DNA of 64,000 bases from Mycolicibacterium helvum. GTDB lineage: Bacteria; Actinomycetota; Actinomycetes; Mycobacteriales; Mycobacteriaceae. Under the pieces are notes generated by a model. That model had not been told where the DNA came from, searched no databases, and was given only the letters and a program-made list of their open reading frames with translations. Below, piece by piece: positions 44,540 to 52,955 of the stretch. The first letter of the stretch is position 1, and each line of letters opens with the position of its first letter. The stretch covers positions 992,001 to 1,056,000 of the forward strand of contig NZ_AP022596.1 in NCBI RefSeq assembly GCF_010731895.1, given 5' to 3'. A program made the position numbers and the translations under genes.

Positions 44540-46056
44540 GCTGAGCGCCGTCCTGTCCTGCCGAAGCGTAGGTTGGTCATCTTTCGCAAGGCCCACACCG
44601 TGACTCGCGGCCGAAAGAGCAGCATGCCGTTGAGCCCGGGGAGGTCGTAGAGCTTGGTGGACACCGACTTGGTCCGGCTGAATGTCCGCAGTCCTTCGTC
44701 GCCATGGATGCGGCCGAAGCCGCTTTCTCCGACACCGCCGAACGGCAGGGCCGGAATGCTGACGAACGCGATGACCGAATTGATCGACACCATCCCGCAC
44801 CTGAGCGCGGCGGCTATGCGCCGGCCCTCGGACCGGGAGAACACCGCCGCACCAAGACCGAACGATGTTCCGTTGGCGAGCCGGATCGCGTCGTCGACAC
44901 TCGACACCGTCTTCACGGTGACCATGGGCCCGAAGGTCTCCTCCTGGACTGCCCGGCTCGACTCGTCGGCGTCAACGAGCAGGATCGGCTCGCCGAACTG
45001 GCCGCGGACCCGCTCGACGCCGCCCAACGGCGCGCCGGCACCACTCTCGATGGCCGCCCGGACTTGTTCGCGCATGGTCTCGGCCTGTCCCGCCAGCATC
45101 ATCGGCCCGTAGGTGCTGCCCTTATCTGTGCCGACCTGGACGCGCGCCAGCCGACGTTTCAGGGCCGCAATGAACGGGGCGGACACATCGCGGTGTACGT
45201 AGATGCGCTCAACGCCCACACAGGTCTGTCCCGCGTTGCTGAACCCGCCCCAGGCGGCCGCGTCGGCCGCATCCTCGACATCGGCGTCGGGAGCCACGAT
45301 CAGCGCGTCCTTACCGCCGCACTCCATCACGGCCGGAGTCAGGGTCTGCGCGCACGCCTGCAGGATCAGCCGTCCTGTCCGCGGTGAGCCGGTGAACGCC
45401 ACCTTGTCGACGGGCGCGGCGATGAGACCAGCACCTGCCGCGGCATATCCGGTAGCCAGGGCCAGGATGTCGGCCGGCAGGCCGGGATTGGCGCGGGCGA
45501 AGGCGGCCACCAGCGCGGCGCCGACAGCCGTGGTGTGTTCACTCGGCTTGAGCACCACGGCATTTCCAGCCGCCAATGCGGAGGCGATCGGCGCCACCGG
45601 TGCGAACAGCGGATAATTCCACGGGCTGATCACTCCGACCACCCCGAAGGGTTCCTGGTCGATCACGCCGGCATAGTTGGCCATCAAGACGGTGGGGCGG
45701 ATGCGACGGGTTCGCAAGACTCGCTTGGCGTTGCGGGCCGCCCAGCGGATGTGCTCGACGGCGATCACCAATTCCAGGTAGGCGTCGGCGGCGGGCTTTC
45801 CGCTTTCCCGGTGGATCAGGCTGACCAGCTCATCGGAGTGGTCGACGATATCGGATGCCCACGCCTGCAAGTACATACGGCGCTGGGCGAATCCCAGCCG
45901 GCTCCAGATGACTGTCGCCGATCTGGCGCGCCGCACCACATCGGCGACGGCGGCGGCATCCATCGCGGGGTAAGTGTCGATCACCTCACCGGTGGCGATG
46001 TCGCGAGACTCCAGCCGGGCGAGCGCTGTGGGTGCGGTGTCGAGCGTGGAGCTCAT
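44536..46056 (-). CDS. NAD(P)-dependent aldehyde dehydrogenase
   Basis: A 506-residue ALDH. It has the NAD-binding GVISPWNYP motif, the conserved Glu in VMECGGKDALIVAPDADVED, the catalytic Cys in FSNAGQTCVGVERIYV and the late QEETFGPMVTVKTV. It resembles succinate-semialdehyde and fatty-aldehyde dehydrogenases. ATG 46056 overlaps the acyl-CoA ligase stop (ATGA). With an upstream MpaB-type oxygenase that could generate aldehydes, it probably makes the acid that is then CoA-activated. Confidence 0.94.
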   Translation of the reverse strand: MSSTLDTAPTALARLESRDIATGEVIDTYPAMDAAAVADVVRRARSATVIWSRLGFAQRRMYLQAWASDIVDHSDELVSLIHRESGKPAADAYLELVIAVEHIRWAARNAKRVLRTRRIRPTVLMANYAGVIDQEPFGVVGVISPWNYPLFAPVAPIASALAAGNAVVLKPSEHTTAVGAALVAAFARANPGLPADILALATGYAAAGAGLIAAPVDKVAFTGSPRTGRLILQACAQTLTPAVMECGGKDALIVAPDADVEDAADAAAWGGFSNAGQTCVGVERIYVHRDVSAPFIAALKRRLARVQVGTDKGSTYGPMMLAGQAETMREQVRAAIESGAGAPLGGVERVRGQFGEPILLVDADESSRAVQEETFGPMVTVKTVSSVDDAIRLANGTSFGLGAAVFSRSEGRRIAAALRCGMVSINSVIAFVSIPALPFGGVGESGFGRIHGDEGLRTFSRTKSVSTKLYDLPGLNGMLLFRPRVTVWALRKMTNLRFGRTGRRSA

Positions 46057-47855
46057 CGGGCTGCCGCCGCGGATGTGTAGAGCGCGTCGATATCGTCGCT
46101 GTACTTCTGGCTGATCACGTGTCGCTTGAGCTTCAGAGTCGGGGTCAGCTCTTCGCTGTCGGGTACCCAGAAGCGGGGCAGGACAACGTGAGTCTTGATC
46201 TGCTCGACTCTGGCGAGCTGCGTGTTCGCCCGATCGATGGCCTCAGCCACCACCGCGCGAACGACGTCGGTATCCACCAATTGCTCCGGTTCTGACGCGG
46301 ACAGTCCGTGCTGAGCCGCGAAGTGGGCGAGTTCGTCAGGGTCCAGCACCACCAGGGCGGTCAGGAAGGGTCGGGCATCCCCAACTGCCATCACCGATCC
46401 GATCAACGGGCTCTGCGCCTTGATCGCCGCCTCGACCTTCGCCGGGGAGATGTTCTTGCCGGCAGAGTTGACGATGATCTCCTTCTTGCGGCCGATCAGT
46501 GACAGGTAGCCCTGGTCGTCGATGACACCGAGATCGCCTGTGCGCAAACGCCCGTCGGGGGTGAACGCCGCCGCCGTTGCGGCCGGATCGCCCCGGTAAC
46601 CACGCATGGTGATCGGTCCCCGTACCAGCACCTCACCGTCGTCGGCCAGGGTGACCTCGACCCCGCGCAACGGTCTGCCCACGGTGTCGACCTTTTGCGC
46701 ACCCGGCGCGTTGACCGTCGCCGCGGAACTCAGTTCGGACATCCCCCACACCTCGACGATCTCGAGACCGAGGCCGCAGAGGTATTCGTGAACGTGCGGT
46801 GCTGTCGGTGCGGCCCCGACCATCAGCCACCGGATTCGCCCGAGGCCGATAGCGGTGCGCAGGCCGGCGAGGATCGGCTCCACGCCCGCGCGTTGTTCGG
46901 CCAGAGCTTCCGGGATCCGGCCTCCGGTCAACCGGGCGTCGTTGCACGCCTTGGCATAGCGCTGTCCGATATCGACCGCGGCGGCAACCATGGTCCGCTT
47001 GTGCGTATCGGGCTCGGCATCCAGCCGCGTGCGCAGGGCGGCCACCATCTTCTCCAGGATCCGCGGCACGGTTCCCCAGATGTCGGGCTGGATCGTCACC
47101 AGGTGGGCGCCCATGGTGGACAGGTCGGCGATGCAGATGACCTCCAATCCCAGGGCCATCCCGGTGTAGTGGGTGCCCCACCGTTGGGCGGCATGCGCCA
47201 TCGGCAACGCCGACGGTACCTGGTCGCCGGACCGGAACTCGAGAACCTCGGCCACGAGGAATGTTTCGGCGACGATTGCCCGATGGGTGAGCTCGACCGC
47301 CTTGGGCTTCCCGGTCGTGCCGGAGGTGTAGATGAGCGTCAGGACGTCATCCGGTTCGACGGCTTGCCACTGGGCCTCGAAATCGAAGCCGTCCGGGCGG
47401 GCAAGGTCGTCGAGGCACTCGGTGCCGGTAACGCCACGTTCGGTGCAGAGCACATCGATCGACGGTGCCGCTTCGACGATCCGCGCGGCGAAGCCACGCT
47501 CACACACTGCGATCCGCGCGCCTGAGCTCTCGACGATGTGGGCGATATCGCGTGCTGGTGAGGTGTTGTAGATCGAGCATGCGACCGCGCCGAGGTGCAT
47601 CACCGCGGCATCGACGATGTGGAACACCGGCCTGTTCTCGAACATCAAGGCCACGACGTCGTGGCGTCGGACACCACGCTCGTACAACGCCGCAGCGACA
47701 TCAGCTACGGCGGAGCGATATTCGGCGTAGGTGTAGTGGGTGTCGCCTTCGGCGGAACGCAACGCGGTCTGCTCGGGGATGCTGCGCACGGTGCGACCGA
47801 ACGCCTCGCACAACGTGGCAGGCCAGTCCAGCTCACCTGGCTCGTGGGTTGCCAT
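46053..47855 (-). CDS. AMP-forming acyl-CoA ligase (FadD family)
   Basis: A 600-residue ANL-superfamily ligase. The AMP/P-loop motif is LIYTSGTTGKPKAVELTHRA, and the later RTGDLGVIDDQGYLSLIGRK plus KEIIVNSAGKNISPAKVEAA match long-chain FadD enzymes. The catalytic Lys region near the C-terminus (ELTPTLKLKRHVISQKYSDD) is present. ATG 47855 overlaps the monooxygenase stop by one base (TGATG). It should convert a carboxylate from the pathway to acyl-CoA. Confidence 0.94.
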   Translation of the reverse strand: MATHEPGELDWPATLCEAFGRTVRSIPEQTALRSAEGDTHYTYAEYRSAVADVAAALYERGVRRHDVVALMFENRPVFHIVDAAVMHLGAVACSIYNTSPARDIAHIVESSGARIAVCERGFAARIVEAAPSIDVLCTERGVTGTECLDDLARPDGFDFEAQWQAVEPDDVLTLIYTSGTTGKPKAVELTHRAIVAETFLVAEVLEFRSGDQVPSALPMAHAAQRWGTHYTGMALGLEVICIADLSTMGAHLVTIQPDIWGTVPRILEKMVAALRTRLDAEPDTHKRTMVAAAVDIGQRYAKACNDARLTGGRIPEALAEQRAGVEPILAGLRTAIGLGRIRWLMVGAAPTAPHVHEYLCGLGLEIVEVWGMSELSSAATVNAPGAQKVDTVGRPLRGVEVTLADDGEVLVRGPITMRGYRGDPAATAAAFTPDGRLRTGDLGVIDDQGYLSLIGRKKEIIVNSAGKNISPAKVEAAIKAQSPLIGSVMAVGDARPFLTALVVLDPDELAHFAAQHGLSASEPEQLVDTDVVRAVVAEAIDRANTQLARVEQIKTHVVLPRFWVPDSEELTPTLKLKRHVISQKYSDDIDALYTSAAAAR

Positions 47856-49417
47856 CAGCGGGTCGCCTTCGCGGTCGCGTGCACGGATTTCGCCGAGGCG
47901 GGGATCCGCTGCGGGAGGGTGTCACCATCGAACTCCGACGGGTTGAAGTGCCGGGTGGCCCGGGCGTAGGCCAGGTGCGAAGCGGGCCACATCGCCGTTA
48001 CTTTGCCCTGTTCGTTGGTGTACCAGCCTGGGCAGTTGTCGGTGAATACAGTGCGATCCAGCTTGCTCTCCAACCAGCCTTGGAAGCACTGGTAGGTGGT
48101 GGGACTGACTTCCAGCCGCGAAAGATGGTGTCGATCCTTGTACTCGACGGCCTGCCGGATATAGGAAGCCTGCCGCTCCAGCAGGAACACGATGGTGTTG
48201 GTGATGCTGTTGGTATTCGGCCCGAAGAGCATGAACATGTTCGGGAAGCTCGGCACGGTCATGCCCAGGTATGCCGCGGGCCCGCCGGCCCATTGTTGGT
48301 GAAGGTCAACGCCACCTCGGCCGGTAATGGTGATCGGCGCAAGGAACTCGCTGGCTTTGAAACCGGTGCACCACACGATCACATCGGCGTCGATATGCCC
48401 TCCGTCGGTGGTGACGACACCCGTCTGATCGACCCTCTCGACCGCCGCACCCACCAGGTGGACATCGTCGCGACCGATCGTGGGATACCAATCGTTGGAC
48501 AGCAGCAGCCGGTTGCACAGCAACCGGTAATCGGGGATCGCGGCCTTGACCTCGGCCGGATCCTTGACATGGCGCTTCAGCCGCCAGATCAGATACCACT
48601 GCGACAGCCGGCGCACCGGCTCGGCCGCGCGGGTCACCAGGGGGTAGCGCACTTCGTATGCGAGGAACAGCGCGATGTGGTGCAGCGTGCGCAGCCATCC
48701 GAAACGGCGCATCAAGGCGGTCTGCAGGCGCCCCGGGACCCGACGGCTCTTCCACATCACCCAGTTCGGTGAGCGCTGGACGATCGTCAAGTCGGCTACC
48801 CGGTCGGCAATGGCGGGCACCACCTGAATGGCACTGGCGCCGCTGCCGACGACGACGACCTTCTTGCCGGTCAGGTCGACGTCGTGATCCCACTCTGCCG
48901 AATGGAACGACGCCCCGGCAAAGGTGTCGAGCCCGTCGACGTTGGGTAGTTTGGGCCGGCTGAGCTGGCCGGTCGCCAGGATCAGTACGTCGGCGGTCGT
49001 CACGGTCCCGTCCACCGTGCCGACTTTCCAGGTCGCGGTCGGCTCGTCGAACTCGGCGGAGGCGACCTCGGAATTGAATCGGATCAGCGGTTCGATGCCG
49101 AACTCGACGGCGACGTCGGCGAGGTACCGGTGAATCTCGGGCTGGGCGCCGAACAGGGCCGACCAATCCGGTTTCAGCGCATAGGAATACGAGTAGATGG
49201 GCGATGGAACGTCGCAGGCCGCGCCCGGATAGGTGTTGTCCCGCCACACACCCCCCACTGAGGAGGCACGCTCGAAGATCGTGATGTCCTCGATGCCGGC
49301 TCGCTTCAGTTCGATGGCGGCCGCCAGTCCCCCGAACCCGCTTCCGACGATGATCACCGAGGTGTCGCTGCGAGAGGACCGGCCCAAGACATGGCGCATC
49401 GCCGACGAGACGTTCAC
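47855..49417 (-). CDS. Flavin monooxygenase of Baeyer-Villiger type
   Basis: A 520-residue FAD/NADPH monooxygenase. It has an FAD Rossmann motif (VIIVGSGFGGLAAAIELKRA), the BVMO fingerprint FAGASFHSAEWD and a second Rossmann motif (VVVVGSGASAIQVVPAIA), followed by FMLFGPNTNSITNT. Such enzymes insert oxygen next to ketones to give esters or lactones. It is second gene of the operon, and a paralogue occurs at the right edge of the window. The substrate is unknown. Confidence 0.93.
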   Translation of the reverse strand: MNVSSAMRHVLGRSSRSDTSVIIVGSGFGGLAAAIELKRAGIEDITIFERASSVGGVWRDNTYPGAACDVPSPIYSYSYALKPDWSALFGAQPEIHRYLADVAVEFGIEPLIRFNSEVASAEFDEPTATWKVGTVDGTVTTADVLILATGQLSRPKLPNVDGLDTFAGASFHSAEWDHDVDLTGKKVVVVGSGASAIQVVPAIADRVADLTIVQRSPNWVMWKSRRVPGRLQTALMRRFGWLRTLHHIALFLAYEVRYPLVTRAAEPVRRLSQWYLIWRLKRHVKDPAEVKAAIPDYRLLCNRLLLSNDWYPTIGRDDVHLVGAAVERVDQTGVVTTDGGHIDADVIVWCTGFKASEFLAPITITGRGGVDLHQQWAGGPAAYLGMTVPSFPNMFMLFGPNTNSITNTIVFLLERQASYIRQAVEYKDRHHLSRLEVSPTTYQCFQGWLESKLDRTVFTDNCPGWYTNEQGKVTAMWPASHLAYARATRHFNPSEFDGDTLPQRIPASAKSVHATAKATR

Positions 49418-49507
49418 CTATGAACCTGCTTTCTTGTGAAACTGACTGCTAACAGCCACGTGCCGGAGCTGCGGCGGTGCGCACCCCCGGCACGTGGCGG
49501 TAGTCGA

Positions 49508-50632
49508 TCAGGATGAAGCGGACGCCGTCGCGCTCAGCAGCACTGGCGTCGGCGCCGGAGTGGACGCATCCTGGTTGAGCTCGCGCTCCACACCGAGGTA
49601 GTACTCCGCGGTGGATCCAGGCCAGTTGCGCAGCAGATCGTCGTGCTGGAACAAGCACGGTGTCGCTTCGGGGACTTCGAATTTCGCCACCCGGGTGCGC
49701 CCACCAGGAGCGGTCTCGGCGGCCAAGCCACGGGTGTAGATCGCCGCGAAACGCTCTCCGAGGAACTTCTCGAAGAAGGCCTGGCCCTTCTCCCCTGTGA
49801 ACCACTTCGACAGCAGCCGCATCGCGGCTTCGGTGGCACGGCGCGACCCGAGCTTGGGACGGCGGTTGATCGAGATGAGCTCACGCTCCTCCCAGGACAT
49901 GGTCAACATCGCCATGTCGGAGAAGGAGCGCAGGACGAACATTGCCGCCTGCCGCACTCCGGCCGGCAGGTCACCAATCGCCGTGCCGCGCGGATACACG
50001 CCGTTCGCGAAGGGCGACAGGACTTCTCGGGCCTGCAAGCCGGTCGCGAAGCGATTGCGCGCCTGTGCAATGAAGTCGACGAGGCCACCATAGGTGTCCG
50101 GAAGGTGAGCGGGATTGACGCCGAGCAGCGCGGCGGGCACCTTCTGCTCCCGGCAGAACTGATCCCGCTGGGCGCTGGTGAGCTCGCCATAGAGCAGTTC
50201 ATAGGCGGCCAGGAAGGACGCCGACAGCATCGCCTGGGTCAGAACGAGTTCGTATTCGGCGTTCGCCTGGTAGGGCAGCTGTGTCAACGGCTCCATGCCG
50301 ACGATCGTGTTGTGCCTGCGGCGGACGATATCGCTGACGAACTCAGCCTCGTCCGGAGTGCCGTAGGTGGCCCCGTAGGTGTACCAGGCGACGTGTTTGA
50401 ATCGTGCGACGGGATCATCGTTGAAGCTGTCGTGGTCGACTGCCGCGGCGGCAAATGCAGGATGCAGGGTCAACAGCATCGCTTCGCGCAGCAGGCCGAT
50501 GATGAAGACCGTCGGGTCCTTCATCACCCGCCAGCTCACCGAACCGGGTCCGAGCGCCCAGGTGATGTCCCCGGCCTCCGCGCTTGCACCGGTCGCCGAG
50601 TTGGCGGTTGATGTCACGGCTGCAATTCCCAT
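49508..50632 (-). CDS. DUF2236 oxygenase, MpaB/latex-clearing-protein-like
   Basis: A 374-residue protein of the DUF2236 family (MpaB and latex clearing protein Lcp relatives), haem-containing oxygenases, some of which cleave C=C bonds in isoprenoids to aldehydes and ketones. Seen here: REAMLLTLHPAFAAAAVD, then VARFKHVAWYTYGATYG with the Arg and Thr of the family, and RRRHNTIVG with the likely haem-ligand His. The C-terminus is low-complexity. It is first gene of the six-gene minus operon and divergent from the TetR gene. Confidence 0.88.
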   Translation of the reverse strand: MGIAAVTSTANSATGASAEAGDITWALGPGSVSWRVMKDPTVFIIGLLREAMLLTLHPAFAAAAVDHDSFNDDPVARFKHVAWYTYGATYGTPDEAEFVSDIVRRRHNTIVGMEPLTQLPYQANAEYELVLTQAMLSASFLAAYELLYGELTSAQRDQFCREQKVPAALLGVNPAHLPDTYGGLVDFIAQARNRFATGLQAREVLSPFANGVYPRGTAIGDLPAGVRQAAMFVLRSFSDMAMLTMSWEERELISINRRPKLGSRRATEAAMRLLSKWFTGEKGQAFFEKFLGERFAAIYTRGLAAETAPGGRTRVAKFEVPEATPCLFQHDDLLRNWPGSTAEYYLGVERELNQDASTPAPTPVLLSATASASS

Positions 50633-50934
50633 GGCCTAAACCCTTTCTGCACCTGTCCGACTGGCCCGCTGACCAAACGTTGTGGGCCACTGTCGCGGCC
50701 CGATACGTCTGCCGATCGGACCCCCCTCGTAGCCGATCGACGGAGTAACACGCATATTATTTGCCCGAAGGCGGCTCGGTCAACAATTTGCGCATTATCT
50801 GCTCGTTTTTACATCGCAGGCATCGGATCGGGACTCCATGTCGCTCGGGTATGCGAGCATGAGCTAAGGCTTAACCAGGCGTGTCGCCAGCCCTCGAGGC
50901 CGCGCCCCGACGGCACCGGAGAAGAACGGCCCCC
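50633..50934. promoter_or_regulatory. Divergent control region of DUF2236 operon and TetR gene
   Basis: A 302-bp gap. It contains ACACGCATA at 50748-50756, TTTGCGCATTAT at 50788-50799 and GTATGCGAGCAT at 50849-50860, degenerate versions of a TACGCATA motif. Around 50750-50815 the sequence is AT-rich. This is the natural position for the adjacent TetR to act. No gene is present in it. Confidence 0.5.
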
Positions 50935-51585
50935 ATGCAACCGACCGATACGGCAGCCGAACGCCTGCCACCCCGGCGGCGACGCATCGGTTCAGAACGC
51001 CGCCGCGAACAAATCCTGATGATCGCGGCGCGCCACTTCGAATGTCGGCCCTACAGCGAGGTATCCACCGGTGCGATCGCCGATGAATCCGGAGTCGGCC
51101 GCCCCCTCATCCACTACTACTTCGGCACGAAACGTGAGCTCTACCTCGAGGTGGTCCGCCGCCTGGCACTCGTCCCACCGAATGTCCCCTCAACAGTGGT
51201 GGAGGGCATACCCGACGATGCGCTCGAAGAGCGCATCCGGGTCAGCATCGACTACTGGTTGTCAGTCACCGCGCGCCACAAGGCCATGTGGACATCGACG
51301 ATCAGTCTCGACGCAGGCGACCGAGACTTGCAGGCCATCCTCGAACAAGCCGATCAGGTGGCCGCCGATCGCATGCTCGAGGCACTACGCCTTGACGGCC
51401 ACCCCCAGCGCGCCCGGCTGCACACCCTGTTGCTCGCATTCGGCGGGTTGACCCGTGCCGCCGGGCGGCAATGGTTGGTGCACAACACCTTGTCACGCGA
51501 AGACGTCTTCCTGCTGCTGACTCAGACCGTGCTCACCATCATCCGCGACGTCCTGCCGCAGCTCGACGGGGCTCAGCGACCATAG
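50935..51585 (+). CDS. TetR-family regulator (catabolic cluster)
   Basis: A ~216-residue TetR regulator. Its HTH spans ERRREQILMIAARHFECRPY... IADESGVGRPLIHYYFGTKR, ending with the typical HYYFGTKREL. The effector domain is helical and not recognised. ATG 50935 was chosen; a GTG at 50881 would add 18 residues. It faces the DUF2236-led operon and is followed by fadA-fadB, with motif copies on both sides, so it likely represses these units until a CoA-ester or substrate binds. That is inference. Confidence 0.9.
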   Translation: MQPTDTAAERLPPRRRRIGSERRREQILMIAARHFECRPYSEVSTGAIADESGVGRPLIHYYFGTKRELYLEVVRRLALVPPNVPSTVVEGIPDDALEERIRVSIDYWLSVTARHKAMWTSTISLDAGDRDLQAILEQADQVAADRMLEALRLDGHPQRARLHTLLLAFGGLTRAAGRQWLVHNTLSREDVFLLLTQTVLTIIRDVLPQLDGAQRP

Positions 51586-51593
51586 TCGGGCGT

Positions 51594-51641
51594 TATACGC
51601 ATAGTTGCGATTAATCGCGCTCCTAGTTTAAATACGCATAG
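51594..51641. promoter_or_regulatory. Two direct ATACGCATAG copies upstream of fadA
   Basis: ATACGCATAG occurs at 51595-51604 and again at 51632-51641, 37 bp apart start to start, upstream of ATG 51722. The spacing is about 3.5 helical turns. A nearby GATTAATC dyad at 51609-51616 lies between them. They are likely regulator-binding sites; see also 26.0, 41.8 and 50.8 kb. Confidence 0.6.
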
Positions 51642-51721
51642 CTTTATGCCATCCATGCTGGGCACATTACTGTCCATGGCGGCGAGGGCGGAGCCGCTCG
51701 ATTCAACTCAGAAAGGTGACC

Positions 51722-52933
51722 ATGTCCGAAGAAGCCTTCATCTACGAGGCGATCCGAACACCGCGCGGTAAGCAGCGCGGCGGCTCGTTGACCGAGGTCA
51801 AGCCCATCAACCTAGTCGTTGGCCTGATCAACGAAATGCGGATCCGCTTCCCTGATCTGGACGAGAAGCTGATCAGCGACGTGATCCTGGGCTGTGTGTC
51901 GCCGGTCGGCGATCAGGGCGGCGATATCGCCCGTACCGCGGTCCTGCTCGCGGCCATGCCCGACACCACGGGCGGGTTCCAGCTCAACCGGTTCTGTGGA
52001 TCGGGCTTGGAAGCGGTCAACTTGGCCGCGCAGAAGGTGCGATCGGGCTGGGACGACCTGGTGCTGGCCGGCGGCGTCGAGTCGATGAGCCGGGTACCGA
52101 TGGGCTCCGACGGTGGCGCCTGGGCCGCTGACCCGGAGACCAACTATGCGGTGTCGTTCGTCCCGCAGGGCATCGGCGCAGACTTGATCGCCACCATGGA
52201 GGGTTTCTCCCGGGAGGATGTCGACGGCTACGCACTGCGCAGCCAGGAGAAGGCTGCCGCAGCATGGTCAGGCGGCTACTTCGCGAAATCCGTTGTTCCC
52301 GTGCGTGACCAAAACGGCACACTGGTACTGGATCACGACGAGCACATGCGGCCTGGCACCACGATGGAGGATCTGGCCAAGCTCAAGCCGGCATTCGAGG
52401 GAGTCGGCGCGATGGGTGGTTTCGACGATGTGGCGCTGCAGAAGTACCACGCCGTCGAGAAGATCAACCATGTGCACACCGGCGGTAACAGCTCGGGCAT
52501 CGTCGACGGCGCCGCGCTGGTGCTCATCGGCTCCGAAGCGGCCGGCGCATCACAGGGTCTGACCCCGCGCGCGCGCGTGGCGGCTACCGCCACCAGCGGT
52601 GCCGACGGGACCATCATGCTCACCGGCCCGACACCGGCTACCCGCAAGGTGCTCGACCGCGCCGGGCTCACCGTCGATGACATCGACCTGTTCGAGATCA
52701 ACGAGGCGTTCGCCTCAGTGGTGCTGAAGTTCCAGAAGGATCTGGGCATCCCGGACGAGAAGCTCAACGTCAACGGTGGTGCCATCGCGATGGGCCACCC
52801 GCTGGGCGCCACCGGCGCCATGATCATCGGAACCATGGTCGACGAACTGGAGCGCCGCGGCGCCCGGCGTGCCCTGCTCACGCTGTGCATCGGCGGCGGC
52901 ATGGGCGTGGCCACCATCATCGAGCGCGTCTAG
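51722..52933 (+). CDS. fadA: Acetyl-CoA acyltransferase (thiolase, FadA)
   Basis: A 403-residue thiolase for the last step of beta-oxidation. Catalytic Cys is in [14 protein letters not shown], the His in [14 protein letters not shown], and the second Cys in [14 protein letters not shown] 51722 follows AAAGG at five bases. It is 22 bp upstream of the fadB-type gene; the two encode the trifunctional-like complex known in M. tuberculosis as FadA/FadB. Confidence 0.95.
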   Translation: MSEEAFIYEAIRTPRGKQRGGSLTEVKPINLVVGLINEMRIRFPDLDEKLISDVILGCVSPVGDQGGDIARTAVLLAAMPDTTGGFQLNRFCGSGLEAVNLAAQKVRSGWDDLVLAGGVESMSRVPMGSDGGAWAADPETNYAVSFVPQGIGADLIATMEGFSREDVDGYALRSQEKAAAAWSGGYFAKSVVPVRDQNGTLVLDHDEHMRPGTTMEDLAKLKPAFEGVGAMGGFDDVALQKYHAVEKINHVHTGGNSSGIVDGAALVLIGSEAAGASQGLTPRARVAATATSGADGTIMLTGPTPATRKVLDRAGLTVDDIDLFEINEAFASVVLKFQKDLGIPDEKLNVNGGAIAMGHPLGATGAMIIGTMVDELERRGARRALLTLCIGGGMGVATIIERV

Positions 52934-52955
52934 GACGAGGTAGGAAGACCGAAAA

